A stretch of DNA of 64,000 bases from Acetobacteraceae bacterium H6797 (GTDB lineage Bacteria; Pseudomonadota; Alphaproteobacteria; Acetobacterales; Acetobacteraceae), in assembly GCA_015223225.1 (NCBI GenBank), contig JADFCQ010000002.1:434001-498000 (forward strand), in the 5' to 3' direction. Shown piece after piece: positions 48,981-57,187 of this stretch. The notes under the pieces are model-generated. The model was not told the DNA's origin and ran no database searches. It saw nothing but the letters and a program-made list of their open reading frames with translations. A program made the position numbers and the translations under genes. Position 1 is the stretch's first letter. Every line of letters starts with the position of its first letter.

Positions 48981-49592
48981 ATGACCCAGAACCGCCGCCA
49001 GTTCCTGACCCTCGCCCTGGCCCTGCCGGCGCTCGGCGCCTGCTCGGTGATCCCGGAGCGGCCCTATGTGGAGACGAGCCGCTTCCCGCTCCTGCCGCGC
49101 CGTGCGAGCGCCATGCCCGCTCCGGCACGCGGCAAGGTGCTGCTGATTCGCATGATGCGGGCGGCACCTGGCCTGGATCAGCGCGGGCTGCGGAGCCTGC
49201 GTCCGGATGGGACGGAGAAGGCCGACTATTATGCCGAATGGGCCTCGCCCCCCGCCGATGCGGCCGAGGAGGCAGTCCGCCGCTGGCTCGGCGACGCGGG
49301 GATTTTCGCGGGCATCGTCTCCCCCGGCACCCGAGCGAACTATGACCTGGTGCTGGAGATCGAGCTCTCGGAGCTGATCGCCGATACGCCACGGGGCGAG
49401 GCGCGTGCCGGGATTGCGGCCGTGCTGGTCCAGGAGGCCGCGCTGGGCGGCAAGGTGCTGATGCAGGCCACGCCGCGCGGCCGCGCGCCCCTGCCGCCGG
49501 GCGAGCGGGCGGCCGATCAGGCGGCGGCCATGACGGCGGCGCTGGGGCAGGCCATCGCGGGGCTGGAAGAGGCCGTCAGGCCCTATGCGTGA
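48981..49592 (+). CDS. ABC-type transport auxiliary lipoprotein (PqiC-like)
   Basis: A 203-residue lipoprotein. The N-terminus 'NRRQFLTLALALPALGAC' combines a twin-arginine-type motif with a lipobox (LGAC), so it is probably exported by Tat and lipid-anchored at Cys. The rest is an alpha/beta domain with 'VLLIRMMRAAPGLDQRGL' and 'NYDLVLEIELSELIAD', like the PqiC/ABC-transport auxiliary family that pairs with MCE systems at the outer membrane. Last gene of the operon; a strong bidirectional terminator follows. The Tat reading is inference. Confidence 0.82.
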   Translation: MTQNRRQFLTLALALPALGACSVIPERPYVETSRFPLLPRRASAMPAPARGKVLLIRMMRAAPGLDQRGLRSLRPDGTEKADYYAEWASPPADAAEEAVRRWLGDAGIFAGIVSPGTRANYDLVLEIELSELIADTPRGEARAGIAAVLVQEAALGGKVLMQATPRGRAPLPPGERAADQAAAMTAALGQAIAGLEEAVRPYA

Positions 49593-49616
49593 CGCGCCCG
49601 TTGGCAATAGCGCATG

Positions 49617-49643
49617 AAAAAAGGGGGCCGAAGCCCCCTTTTT
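49617..49643. terminator. Bidirectional terminator between the Mla operon and sdhB
   Basis: AAAAAAGGGGGC-CGAA-GCCCCCTTTTT: the G/C stem is flanked by A5-6 on one side and T5 on the other, so each strand reads a stem followed by a U-run. The loop on the minus strand is UUCG. It ends the Mla operon (plus) and sdhCDAB (minus). Confidence 0.9.
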
Positions 49644-49667
49644 CTTTGGCCGATTTCTCGCCCGGGC

Positions 49668-50450
49668 TCAGCCCTGGCGCTCGACCATCATCTGCTTGAT
49701 GTTGCCGATGGCCTCGGCCGGGTTCAGCCCCTTCGGGCAGGTCCGGGTGCAGTTCATGATCGTGTGGCAGCGATAGAGGCGGAACGGATCCTCCAGCGCG
49801 TCCAGACGCTCGCCGGTCGCCTCGTCGCGGCTATCGGCGATCCAGCGATAGGCCTGCAGCAGCACGGCTGGGCCGAGGTAGCGGTCGCCGTTCCACCAGT
49901 AGCTCGGGCAGGAGGTCGAGCAGCAGAAGCACAGGATGCACTCCCACAGACCGTCGAGCTTCGCGCGCTCCTCCTTGGACTGGAGGCGCTCGCCATCCGG
50001 CGGCGGGGCCGTGTCGGACTTCAGCCAGGGCTCGATCGAGCGGAGCTGCGCGTAGATCTGCGACAGGTCAGGCACCAGGTCCTTCACCACCGGCATATGC
50101 GGCAGCGGGTTGATGCGCACGTCGCCCTTCACATCCTCGATCGGCTTGAGGCAGGCGAGCGTGTTGAGCCCGTCGATATTCATCGAGCAGGAACCGCAGA
50201 TGCCTTCGCGGCAGGAGCGGCGGAAGGTGAGCGAGGTGTCGATCTCGTTCTTGATCTTGATGAGCGCGTCCAGAACCATCGGGCCGCACTTGTCGAGATC
50301 GATCTCGTAGGTGTCGTAACGCGGGTTCTCGCCCGTGTCCGGATCCCAGCGATAGATCTTGAAGGACTTGACGTTCGTCGCACCCGGCTCGGCCTTGAAG
50401 GTCTCGCCGACGCCGATCTTCGAGTTACGGGGAAGCGTGAAAGTAGCCAT
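49668..50450 (-). CDS. sdhB: Succinate dehydrogenase iron-sulfur subunit
   Basis: A 260-residue SdhB of respiratory complex II. The 2Fe-2S cysteines are in 'CREGICGSC' (with a fourth in 'NTLACLKP'); the 4Fe-4S and 3Fe-4S ligands are in '[12 protein letters not shown]' and '[17 protein letters not shown]'. It carries electrons from the FAD in SdhA to quinone at SdhCD on the inner face of the membrane. Last gene of sdhC-sdhD-(small ORF)-sdhA-sdhB, 20 bases after sdhA, ended by the bidirectional terminator. Confidence 0.97.
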   Translation of the reverse strand: MATFTLPRNSKIGVGETFKAEPGATNVKSFKIYRWDPDTGENPRYDTYEIDLDKCGPMVLDALIKIKNEIDTSLTFRRSCREGICGSCSMNIDGLNTLACLKPIEDVKGDVRINPLPHMPVVKDLVPDLSQIYAQLRSIEPWLKSDTAPPPDGERLQSKEERAKLDGLWECILCFCCSTSCPSYWWNGDRYLGPAVLLQAYRWIADSRDEATGERLDALEDPFRLYRCHTIMNCTRTCPKGLNPAEAIGNIKQMMVERQG

Positions 50451-50470
50451 GGTTGGATTTCCCGCCTTTC

Positions 50471-52282
50471 TCAGTAAACGCGCGGCTTCGGCGGGAAGAC
50501 GGAGACCTCGTTGGTGAGGGTCCGCATCTTCACGTCGCGATAGTCGAGCGACACTTCATACTTGTCGTTCACCCGGGCGAGCGTGTGCTTCATCCAGTTG
50601 ACGTCGTCGCGCTCCGGGTAGTCTTCCTGGGCATGGGCGCCGCGGCTCTCCTTGCGGGCCTCGCCGCCATAGACCGTGGTCAGCGCGTTGCCGATCAGGT
50701 TGTCCAGCTCCATCGCCTCCATGAGGTCGCTGTTCCAGATCAGGCTGCGATCCTTGACGCGGATGTCGCTGTAGCCGGCGGCCACCTTCGACATCTTCTC
50801 GCAGCCTTCCTTGAGCAGCTCGGAGGTGCGGAACACCGCCGCATGGGCCTGCATGGTGCGCTGCATGTTCAGGCGCAGCTCGGAGACCGAGGTGCTGCCC
50901 TTCGAGTGGCGCACGCGGTCCAGGCGATCCAGCGCCAGCTCGCCGGCCTTGGGCGGCAGCGGGGCCTGGGTCGCGCCCGGCTTGATCGTCTCGGCGGCGC
51001 GCAGCGCGGCGGCACGGCCGAAGACCACGAGGTCGAGCAGCGAGTTGGTGCCCAGGCGGTTCGCGCCATGCACGGAAACCGAGGCGGCCTCGCCCACGGC
51101 CATCAGGCCGGGGACGACCTTGTCCTGGTCGGCATTGGTCGCGGCGAGCACCTCGCAATGGATGTTCGTCGGGATGCCGCCCATGTTGTAGTGCACGGTC
51201 GGGAGCATCGGGATGGGCTCCTTCGTGACATCCACGCCCGCGAAGATCTTCGCGGTCTCGGAGATGCCCGGCAGGCGCTCATGCAGCAGCTCCGCGCCGA
51301 GATGCTCCAGATGCAGGTGGATATGATCCTTGAGCGGGCCGACGCCGCGGCCTTCACGGATTTCCATCGACATGGCGCGGGAGACGACGTCGCGCGACGC
51401 CAGGTCCTTTGCCGTCGGGGCATAGCGCTCCATGAAGCGCTCGCCCTCGGAATTGGTCAGGTAGCCGCCCTCGCCGCGGGCGCCCTCGGTCACGAGGCAG
51501 CCCGAGCCGTAGATGCCCGTCGGGTGGAACTGCACGAACTCATTGTCCTGCAGGGGCAGGCCGGCGCGCAGCACCATGCCGCCGCCGTCGCCGGTGCAGG
51601 TATGGGCCGAGGTGCAGGAGAAATAGGCGCGGCCATAGCCGCCGGTCGCCATGACGACGGTCTGGGCGCGGAAGCGATGGATCGAGCCATCCTCCAGGCA
51701 CCAGGCCATCACGCCGCGGCAGGCGCCTTCGTCGTCCATGATGAGGTCGAGAGCGAAATACTCGACGAAGAATTCGCAGTTATGCTTCAGCGACTGCTGA
51801 TACAGCGTGTGCAGAATGGCATGGCCCGTGCGGTCGGCCGCGGCGCAGGCGCGCATGGCCGGGGTCTTGCCGTAGTTCTGCATGTGGCCGCCGAAGGGCC
51901 GCTGATAGATCTTGCCGTCCTCGGTGCGCGAGAAGGGCACGCCGAAATGCTCGAGTTCGATGATCGAGGGCACGGCCTCGCGGCACATGTATTCGATCGC
52001 GTCCTGGTCACCCAGCCAGTCCGACCCCTTCACGGTGTCGTACATGTGCCAGCGCCAGTCGTCCTCGCCCATATTGCCGAGCGCGGCGCCGACGCCGCCC
52101 TGGGCGGCCACGGTATGCGAGCGGGTGGGGAAGACCTTGGTGATGCAGGCCGTCTTGAGCCCCGCGGCCCCCATGCCGAAGGTCGCGCGCAGGCCGGCGC
52201 CGCCGGCGCCGACGACGACGACGTCGTAGGTATGATCAACGACGCGGTAGGCGCCGGAAGAGGGCATGGTGATCGCGTTCAT
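50471..52282 (-). CDS. sdhA: Succinate dehydrogenase flavoprotein subunit
   Basis: A 603-residue flavoprotein oxidising succinate to fumarate. Rossmann start '[20 protein letters not shown]', covalent FAD histidine in '[18 protein letters not shown]', and the dicarboxylate site in '[27 protein letters not shown]' and '[10 protein letters not shown]', with the C-terminal capping '[15 protein letters not shown]'. The ATG at 52282 begins [14 protein letters not shown]; a GGTGAG element is just upstream. It starts only 9 bases after a previously uncalled 42-codon ORF. Confidence 0.97.
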   Translation of the reverse strand: MNAITMPSSGAYRVVDHTYDVVVVGAGGAGLRATFGMGAAGLKTACITKVFPTRSHTVAAQGGVGAALGNMGEDDWRWHMYDTVKGSDWLGDQDAIEYMCREAVPSIIELEHFGVPFSRTEDGKIYQRPFGGHMQNYGKTPAMRACAAADRTGHAILHTLYQQSLKHNCEFFVEYFALDLIMDDEGACRGVMAWCLEDGSIHRFRAQTVVMATGGYGRAYFSCTSAHTCTGDGGGMVLRAGLPLQDNEFVQFHPTGIYGSGCLVTEGARGEGGYLTNSEGERFMERYAPTAKDLASRDVVSRAMSMEIREGRGVGPLKDHIHLHLEHLGAELLHERLPGISETAKIFAGVDVTKEPIPMLPTVHYNMGGIPTNIHCEVLAATNADQDKVVPGLMAVGEAASVSVHGANRLGTNSLLDLVVFGRAAALRAAETIKPGATQAPLPPKAGELALDRLDRVRHSKGSTSVSELRLNMQRTMQAHAAVFRTSELLKEGCEKMSKVAAGYSDIRVKDRSLIWNSDLMEAMELDNLIGNALTTVYGGEARKESRGAHAQEDYPERDDVNWMKHTLARVNDKYEVSLDYRDVKMRTLTNEVSVFPPKPRVY

Positions 52283-52291
52283 CTCACCGTC

Positions 52292-52420
52292 TCATTCATT
52301 CTTGGCCGCGGCGGAGCGTCCCTCGCCCTGCCCGCCGCCGGTTAAGTCCAGGCCCGGGATAAATCCCGGAAGGTCGCTCAACCCCATGCCGCCGAGGAGG
52401 GAGCGGCAAAGGGCCTTCAT
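52292..52420 (-). CDS. Candidate 42-residue protein between sdhD and sdhA
   Basis: This ORF was found by reading the gap. ATG lies 3 bases after the sdhD stop (TGA TCG ATG) and its stop lies 9 bases before the sdhA ATG, so it fills the 141-base gap. It starts MKALCRSLLGGMGLSDLPG and ends in a Gly/Glu-rich, then basic Lys-containing tail. No transmembrane helix is obvious; the first about 20 residues could form an amphipathic helix. No ribosome site is clear, so it would depend on coupling from sdhD. No family recognised. Chance openness over 43 codons is possible; a 6-7 bp stem inside the gap (52354-52369) offers an RNA-only alternative. Confidence 0.45.
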   Translation of the reverse strand: MKALCRSLLGGMGLSDLPGFIPGLDLTGGGQGEGRSAAAKNE

Positions 52421-52423
52421 CGA

Positions 52424-52822
52424 TCAGATGGCGATCCGGAGCACGGCCAGCGCGGCCGAGAGGCCCAGCAGCCAGCAGATGGCGCGGATCAGCAGGTTCA
52501 CCGCCATGCGGCGGCCTTCGGGGCGAACATAGTCGTCCACCACTTCCTGAAGGCCGTTCATCATGTGGTGGAAGGTCATCGCGATCAGCGCCAGCATCAG
52601 CACCGCGTTCACGGGGTGGCCGATCCAGGCGATGGTCGTCTCGTAGCTCGCGCCCATCAGCGAGATGGCGGAGATGACGAACCAGATGGTCAGCGGCAGC
52701 AGCGCGATCGAGGTGATGCGCATGCCCAGCCAGTGGTGCGTGCCGCTGCGGGCGGTTCCCAGGCCACGGACGCGAGCCAGCGGGCTCTCCATGCGGGTGA
52801 CGCGGGGGTTGTTGTTGCTCAT
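52424..52822 (-). CDS. sdhD: Succinate dehydrogenase membrane anchor subunit
   Basis: A 132-residue anchor with three membrane helices (about residues 36-56, 63-90 and 105-128). 'HHWLGMRITSIALLPLTIWFV' opens the first helix and 'MTFHHMMNGLQEVVDDYVRPEGRR' holds the haem-b histidine in the HxxxGLQxVxxDY pattern. With SdhC it binds haem b and ubiquinone. It starts 22 bases after sdhC. Its stop is separated by 3 bases from the candidate small ORF. Confidence 0.93.
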   Translation of the reverse strand: MSNNNPRVTRMESPLARVRGLGTARSGTHHWLGMRITSIALLPLTIWFVISAISLMGASYETTIAWIGHPVNAVLMLALIAMTFHHMMNGLQEVVDDYVRPEGRRMAVNLLIRAICWLLGLSAALAVLRIAI

Positions 52823-52844
52823 GATGCTCTCTTCCCCGTTCAGC

Positions 52845-53291
52845 TCACAGCCACACGATCAGCGCGGCGGCCCAGGTCACGGCCGTCAGGGCGACGGTGG
52901 CGATCAGGGTGAGGCGGCCGGAGCGATAGGTGGCCGGCAGGTCGAAGCCGAAGCCAGCGTCCCAGGCCAGGTGACGGATGCCGTTCAGCGTGTGGTACCA
53001 GGCCGCGCCGGTCATGCCGAGAAGCACGATCACGCCGAGGAAGGAACTCATGAACCACTGGACCCAGGCGAAGGCCGAGGGGCCGGAGGCGGCGGCCACC
53101 AGCCACCAGACCAGCAGAAGGATGCCGCCCGACCAGGCGACGCCCGTGATGCGGTGGCTGATCGACATCGCCGAGGTGATCTGCATCATGTCGTAGGCTT
53201 GCAGATGCGGCGACATGGGCCGCTGCACGGGCGACCCGTCGGTCTTACGGCCGATATAGGTGGCATCGCGCGCGTCGTGGGAGACCGCCAT
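52845..53291 (-). CDS. sdhC: Succinate dehydrogenase cytochrome b556 subunit
   Basis: A 148-residue anchor with three membrane helices. 'MSPHLQAYDMMQITSAMSISHRITG' carries the SHRITG quinone-site motif (Ser45-His46-Arg47 of the chosen start), and 'AWYHTLNGIRHLAWDAGFGFD' the haem-b ligand (HxxxGxRHLxxD). Start at MAVSHDARD was preferred over an in-frame ATG 28 codons upstream because relatives begin near there. First gene of sdhCDAB, with a promoter candidate at 53354-53383, which lies upstream of this start and inside the longer frame. Confidence 0.93.
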   Translation of the reverse strand: MAVSHDARDATYIGRKTDGSPVQRPMSPHLQAYDMMQITSAMSISHRITGVAWSGGILLLVWWLVAAASGPSAFAWVQWFMSSFLGVIVLLGMTGAAWYHTLNGIRHLAWDAGFGFDLPATYRSGRLTLIATVALTAVTWAAALIVWL

Positions 53292-53353
53292 GAATGAACG
53301 CTCCGGTACCTGAGGGGCCGGACGAACCGCCGGCTCTGAACATTGCTCAGGGA

Positions 53354-53383
53354 CTTCTATGGTGCCCTGCGGCAAAGCGTCAA
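53354..53383 (-). promoter_or_regulatory. Sigma-70-like promoter for sdhCDAB
   Basis: On the minus strand TTGACG and TAGAAG are 18 bases apart, giving a start site about 55 bases upstream of the sdhC ATG. The palindrome at 53433-53447 lies about 50 bases further upstream, a place suited to activation. Confidence 0.45.
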
Positions 53384-53432
53384 TTCGCTCTCCGTGCCAT
53401 TCGTGGATTAAGATGACACCTTTCCGCCCAAG

Positions 53433-53447
53433 CGAGAATCGTTCTCA
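53433..53447. promoter_or_regulatory. Fur-like box upstream of sdhC
   Basis: CGAGAATCGTTCTCA matches 13 of 15 positions of the common Fur form TGAGAATCATTCTCA and has perfect GAGAA/TTCTC arms. A second partial match, ATAATCATT (53473-53481), lies 26 bases away. Either could govern sdhC (minus) or the candidate RNA (plus). Fur has been reported, from memory, to activate sdhCDAB in Caulobacter. Confidence 0.4.
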
Positions 53448-53489
53448 TTCGCGACACCTGCGAAATGGCGAAATAATCATTCTTTCTCA

Positions 53490-53626
53490 TATGCTTAGCT
53501 ATCCATGCCACCTCTCTGCACGGCACGGTTGAGGCGACCCGTCGATTGGGAGTGGCAGGCACGCGGATTATGCCTGCCATGCGGATGAAACCCGGCCTGA
53601 AGCGCGCTCGCGAGGCCGGATTTTTC
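53490..53626 (+). ncRNA. Candidate structured small RNA with intrinsic terminator
   Basis: Two perfect stems follow each other on the plus strand: TGGCAGGCA/TGCCTGCCA (9 bp, 53553-53561 and 53571-53579) and CCGGCCT/AGGCCGG (7 bp, 53592-53598 and 53613-53619), the latter followed by ATTTTT. There is no plus-strand gene upstream, so the terminator would end a transcript of roughly 100-140 nt. The 5' end is a guess based on a weak TATGCT (53490). Fur-like sequences stand just upstream. No known RNA family recognised. Confidence 0.4.
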
Positions 53627-53806
53627 CGCAATGCACCCAAGGCCACACTTCGGTGGGCTAAGCAGGCGCCGATTCGCGGCAGTAGGGGCGTCGGCCTGTC
53701 AAGTTGACGGCTTGCCTCAGCGGGGCCGGCGCGGCCGGACTGGACAATCCCGCCCGATCACGCTGCGATGCGGTATCGCCCGCCAGCCGACGAGGATGCG
53801 AGAGCC

Positions 53807-54991
53807 ATGGATGATGACCGTTACGGCGCCTTCGTCTCGCGCGTGGCACCGGGCCCCGCCCTGCCCGGTGGGCCCCTCGCCGGCGCCAGACTCGCGGTGA
53901 AGGACCTGATCGAAGTCGCCGGCCATGTCACTCGGGGCGGCAATCCCGACTGGGCACGCGGCAAGGAGCCGGCCTCGCAGGATGCCGAGGTCGTCGCCCG
54001 CCTTCTCGGGGCGGGCGCGCGCTTCGTCGGCAAGACCCACACTGACGAGCTCTCGCGCGGCATTTTCGGCGAGACGAGCCAGGAAGGCATGCCCGCGAAC
54101 CCCCGTGCGCCCGGGCGCGTGCCGGGCGGCTCCTCCTCCGGCTCGGCGGTGGCCGTCGCGGCCGGGCTCGCCGATATCGCGCTCGGGACGGATACGGGCG
54201 GCTCGGTCCGCGTGCCCGCGAGCTTCTGCGGCATCCCTGGCTTCCGCCCGACCCATGGCCGCGTGCCTTTCGCCGGCGTCATCCCCCAAGCGCCGAGTTT
54301 CGACACGCTGGGCTGGTTCGCCCGCGACGGGGCCCTGCTCGAAGCGGCGGGGAAGCTCCTGCTCGACCCGCATCCCGCCCCGGAGGCGCCCACCACTCTC
54401 TGGCGTGCCGAGGATATGATCGCCGCCTGCGACCCGGCGGTGACCGAGGCTTTCGACGCGCTCTGGCCCCGCCTCTCGGCGCTCCTGCCGGAAAGCGGCA
54501 GCGGTCCGCTCTCCATGGAAGGCCCCGCGCCGGGCTGGTTCGCCCATCACGGCCCGCTGCAATCGGCCGAGGCCTGGGCCAGCTTCAAGGATTGGATCGA
54601 CCGAACCAACCCGCGCTTCACCTGGGAAGTGGCCAATTCCTTCATGCGCGGCGCGAGCCAGACTGAGGCGGTGCTGGCCCCTGCCCGCGCCTTCCGCGCC
54701 GCTCGCAAAGCGGAGATCCCGGCGATGTTCCAGGACGGCCGCCGCCTCTACGCCTTTCCCGCGACGCCCTTCCCCGCCCCGCCCGCCGGGCTGCGGCGAA
54801 GCGAGATGGCGGTCCATAACACCCGCGTGGTGAGCCAGACCTGCCCCGGCGGCTTTCTCGGCCTGCCGCAACTGGTGCTGCCGCTGGCCGAGGTCGATGG
54901 CCTGCCGCTCGGCATCGCCTTCCTCGGCGCGCCGGGTTCGGACGAGGCGCTACTGGCCCTGGCTGCGCGCCTCCTCCCCGCTCAGGCCTGA
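53807..54991 (+). CDS. Amidase (amidase signature family)
   Basis: A 394-residue amidase with the Ser-cisSer-Lys triad: Lys in 'LAVKDLIEVAG', cis-Ser in 'RVPGGSSSGSAVAVAAG' and nucleophile Ser in 'ALGTDTGGSVRVPASFCGI'. The family hydrolyses amides of many kinds (acylamides, indoleacetamide, GatA). Length about 395 is short for GatA (about 490), and gatB/gatC are absent, so it is a catabolic amidase or AtzF-like allophanate-type enzyme of unknown substrate. The start at MDDDRYGAF was chosen; ATG at 53768 is possible. Its last 10 bases overlap the end of convergent plsC. Confidence 0.88.
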   Translation: MDDDRYGAFVSRVAPGPALPGGPLAGARLAVKDLIEVAGHVTRGGNPDWARGKEPASQDAEVVARLLGAGARFVGKTHTDELSRGIFGETSQEGMPANPRAPGRVPGGSSSGSAVAVAAGLADIALGTDTGGSVRVPASFCGIPGFRPTHGRVPFAGVIPQAPSFDTLGWFARDGALLEAAGKLLLDPHPAPEAPTTLWRAEDMIAACDPAVTEAFDALWPRLSALLPESGSGPLSMEGPAPGWFAHHGPLQSAEAWASFKDWIDRTNPRFTWEVANSFMRGASQTEAVLAPARAFRAARKAEIPAMFQDGRRLYAFPATPFPAPPAGLRRSEMAVHNTRVVSQTCPGGFLGLPQLVLPLAEVDGLPLGIAFLGAPGSDEALLALAARLLPAQA

Positions 54992-55707
54992 GCGGGGAAG
55001 CGATCTTCCAGCCGCTTGGTCGCAGGCTCGATCGCACCTTCGAGCCGGGCCATGAATTCGGCCTTGGTCAAGCCGGTCGGTAGCGCGGGGAGGATCTCGA
55101 GCGCGATGGTGCCCGGCGGCTTGTGGAGCATCCGGCGGCCCCAGCAGGTGCCGCTATTGGTCGCTACAGGGATGACAGGCGCGCCCTTCATCGAGTGGGC
55201 TATGGCCACGACGCCGGGCTGGTAGCGGCCCGTCTGGCCAGGATCGACCCGCGTGCCCTCGGGGAAAATGATGATCTGCCGCCCCTTGCGCAGCGCCGCC
55301 ATGCTGGCGCGCACCATGGCCTTCAGCGCCGAGCCGCCGCCCGCGCGATCGACCGGGATCATCTCCATCCGCCGCGCCAGCATGCCGTAGAGCGGGATGC
55401 GCATCAGCTCCTGCTTCAGCACGTAGGTGCAGCCCGGCACCAGCGCGAACCAGATGATGGTGTCGAAGGCCGATTGATGCTTGGAAGCGATCACGCAAGG
55501 CCCGGCGGGCAGGTTCTGCCGCCCCTCGACCACGAGGCGGATGCCGCAGATCGCCCGCAGCAGCCAGACCACCGCCCGGGCCCAATAGCCGGCGGCGGGG
55601 CGGACGAAGCCCGCGTTAACCAGGCCGAAAGGCAGGATGACGATCATCGTCACCGCGGTGAAGCTGAAGAAGATCGCGTTGAAGAGCAGAGAGCGCAAAA
55701 AGATCAA
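54982..55707 (-). CDS. plsC: 1-acyl-sn-glycerol-3-phosphate acyltransferase
   Basis: A 241-residue lysophosphatidic acid acyltransferase. Catalytic HxxxxD is in 'VIASKHQSAFDTIIW' (about residue 77), the substrate motif in 'IIIFPEGTR' (about 149), and 'MEMIPVDR' and 'GAPVIPVATNSG' are the other PlsC blocks. One or two N-terminal membrane segments (about residues 5-30). It starts with TTG overlapping the stop of the YdcF gene (TTGA), indicating coupling. Phosphatidic acid production for membrane lipids. Last gene of the ftsE-ftsX-ydcF-plsC chain; overlaps the convergent amidase end by 10 bases. Confidence 0.9.
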   Translation of the reverse strand: MIFLRSLLFNAIFFSFTAVTMIVILPFGLVNAGFVRPAAGYWARAVVWLLRAICGIRLVVEGRQNLPAGPCVIASKHQSAFDTIIWFALVPGCTYVLKQELMRIPLYGMLARRMEMIPVDRAGGGSALKAMVRASMAALRKGRQIIIFPEGTRVDPGQTGRYQPGVVAIAHSMKGAPVIPVATNSGTCWGRRMLHKPPGTIALEILPALPTGLTKAEFMARLEGAIEPATKRLEDRFPAQA

Positions 55708-56321
55708 CGAGTTCGCGCCTCCTCGCGCGCGGGCACCACGGTTGCCAGGCCGAGGCCTGCGCCGAGGAACTTTGTATATTCGCGAAAGAGAAGATTCGCG
55801 CGTACCGGCTCGTCCTGCGCGACCGGTTCCGGCAGCAGTTCGGCCTCGGGCATGGCCCGGCGCAGCTCGACCAGCGCGCGCGGCATATGGAACCAGGCGG
55901 TGACGACCCGCAGGCGCGTCAGGTTCCAGGCCTTGGCCCAGGCGGCGATCTCCACCGCATTGCCATGCGTGGTGGCCGCCGCATGGCCCAGATGCGTGCG
56001 TGAGGCGAGCGGGCCGTGATCCAGGCCCGCCAGCCGGGCGAGCACCGGCAGGTCCGCACCCCGGCGAACACCCGAGATGATGAGCCGTTCGCCCTTACCC
56101 TCGGCGAGCAGCCGCAGCCCGGTCTCGACCCGGTCAGGCCCGCCGGTCAGCACCGCGATGCCCAGCCCCTCGGTCGGGGGCTCGAAAGCTGCGGCGGGCT
56201 GATGCGCGAGGCGCAGGAACCAGAGGAAGCCGCCGCCGATGCCGGCAGCGCCCAGCGATACCACCAGCAGCGCCGAGAGGATCACCCGCCGCCACCTCAC
56301 TCTGCGGAGGAAGCCGATCAT
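55704..56321 (-). CDS. YdcF/ElyC family membrane-anchored protein (DUF218)
   Basis: A 205-residue protein: N-terminal membrane helix (about residues 15-36, 'ILSALLVVSLGAAGIGGGFLWF') and a DUF218 domain ('GIAVLTGGPDRVETGLRLLAEGKGERLIISG', 'THGNAVEIAAWAKAW', 'VVTAWFHMPRALVELRRAMP'). The domain would face the periplasm. It overlaps ftsX (ATGA) and plsC (TTGA), a chain common in alphaproteobacteria where YdcF proteins follow ftsEX. ElyC affects peptidoglycan/envelope integrity in E. coli; role here inferred to be envelope. Confidence 0.88.
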   Translation of the reverse strand: MIGFLRRVRWRRVILSALLVVSLGAAGIGGGFLWFLRLAHQPAAAFEPPTEGLGIAVLTGGPDRVETGLRLLAEGKGERLIISGVRRGADLPVLARLAGLDHGPLASRTHLGHAAATTHGNAVEIAAWAKAWNLTRLRVVTAWFHMPRALVELRRAMPEAELLPEPVAQDEPVRANLLFREYTKFLGAGLGLATVVPAREEARTR

Positions 56322-57187
56322 GGCAGTCGGCGGAGCCAGGCCCGGACCGTGACCTGCGCGGTCACCCAGCCGATCAGTGCCGCCGCGAAAGGCTGGCCGA
56401 TCAGCGCCGCGACCGGCAGGGCGGCGAGGCGGATCTGCACCGCCGAAGCGGGCATGGCCATGCCCGTCAGCATCCAGAGCGCCGGCAGGGCCAGGATGGA
56501 GCCCAGCAATGCGCCCACCCCGGCGAGCAGCCCGGCGCGGCGGGCGAAACGGCCGGCGATGTCCCCGCGGGTCGCGCCCAGGTCATGCAGCAGCGCGATG
56601 GCCTCGCGCCGCGCGGCAAGCCCCGCCCGCGTCGCGACGGTGACGACGGCGGCGGCAACGCCCACCACGAGCACCAGCACCAGGAAGGCCATGGCTTGCA
56701 CACTGCGCGCCAGCGCCACGAGGCGGGAGACCCAGACGCCATGCGCCTCCACCTCGGCGCCTGGCACCAGCGCCTCAAGCTCCTCCGCGAAACTGTCAGG
56801 ATTGTCGGGCAGGCTGGAGAGCCGCAACTCTACCACGCCCGGCAGAGAGAGCGCGCTATGCGCACCGAGCCAGGGGCGAAGCAACTCGGCCAGGCGCTCG
56901 GGCGCCATGAGATTGGCCTCCGCCACTTCCGGCCGGGCCCGCAACTGGCGCAGCGCCTCGGCGGTATGGGGCGCGTCGATCCCGTCCGGGAGCGTCAGCG
57001 TCACGGCGGCGGCGCCGGCCTGCCAGCGGGCGGCAAGGGCTGCGGCCCCCTTCTCACCGGCCGCGCCCAGTGCCGCGAGCAGGGCCATGGCGCCCACGAG
57101 CAGCGGCAGCAGCCGGGGCGGCAGCGCGCGGCGCAGGCCGAGCGGGTCACGCGCCTTGCGCGGCACGCGGAGGCGGCGGTCAGCCAT
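56318..57187 (-). CDS. ftsX: Cell division protein FtsX
   Basis: A 289-residue FtsX with four membrane helices: the first at about residues 27-48 ('LLPLLVGAMALLAALGAAG'), the others at about 170-195, 215-240 and 258-282. The periplasmic loop between helices one and two ('LTLPDGIDAPHTAEALRQLRARPEVAEANLM') is the part that activates peptidoglycan amidase regulators. Its start lies inside the ftsE 3' end (8-base overlap). With FtsE it forms the divisome-linked transporter-like complex. The start [14 protein letters not shown] was chosen by overlap and by the lack of likeness upstream. Confidence 0.92.
   Translation of the reverse strand: MADRRLRVPRKARDPLGLRRALPPRLLPLLVGAMALLAALGAAGEKGAAALAARWQAGAAAVTLTLPDGIDAPHTAEALRQLRARPEVAEANLMAPERLAELLRPWLGAHSALSLPGVVELRLSSLPDNPDSFAEELEALVPGAEVEAHGVWVSRLVALARSVQAMAFLVLVLVVGVAAAVVTVATRAGLAARREAIALLHDLGATRGDIAGRFARRAGLLAGVGALLGSILALPALWMLTGMAMPASAVQIRLAALPVAALIGQPFAAALIGWVTAQVTVRAWLRRLP

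Larger units (their letters stand above)
53292..53806. other. Intergenic region between divergent sdhC and amidase
   Basis: 515 bases, with a low-GC middle. It contains an sdhC promoter candidate, two Fur-like sequences, and two perfect stem-loops followed by a T-run on the plus strand (candidate RNA 53490-53626). An 88-codon minus frame (53380-53646) runs through these structures and has no family likeness. The amidase promoter could not be placed. Confidence 0.5.

Noticed and set aside
50453-52345. 630-codon plus-strand open frame over sdhA
   Set aside because: Antisense shadow of sdhA; no domain, and sdhA is unmistakable.
53380-53646. 88-codon minus frame upstream of sdhC
   Set aside because: Crosses two perfect stem-loops and Fur-like sites, is Arg-rich and has no likeness; better explained as RNA/regulatory DNA.
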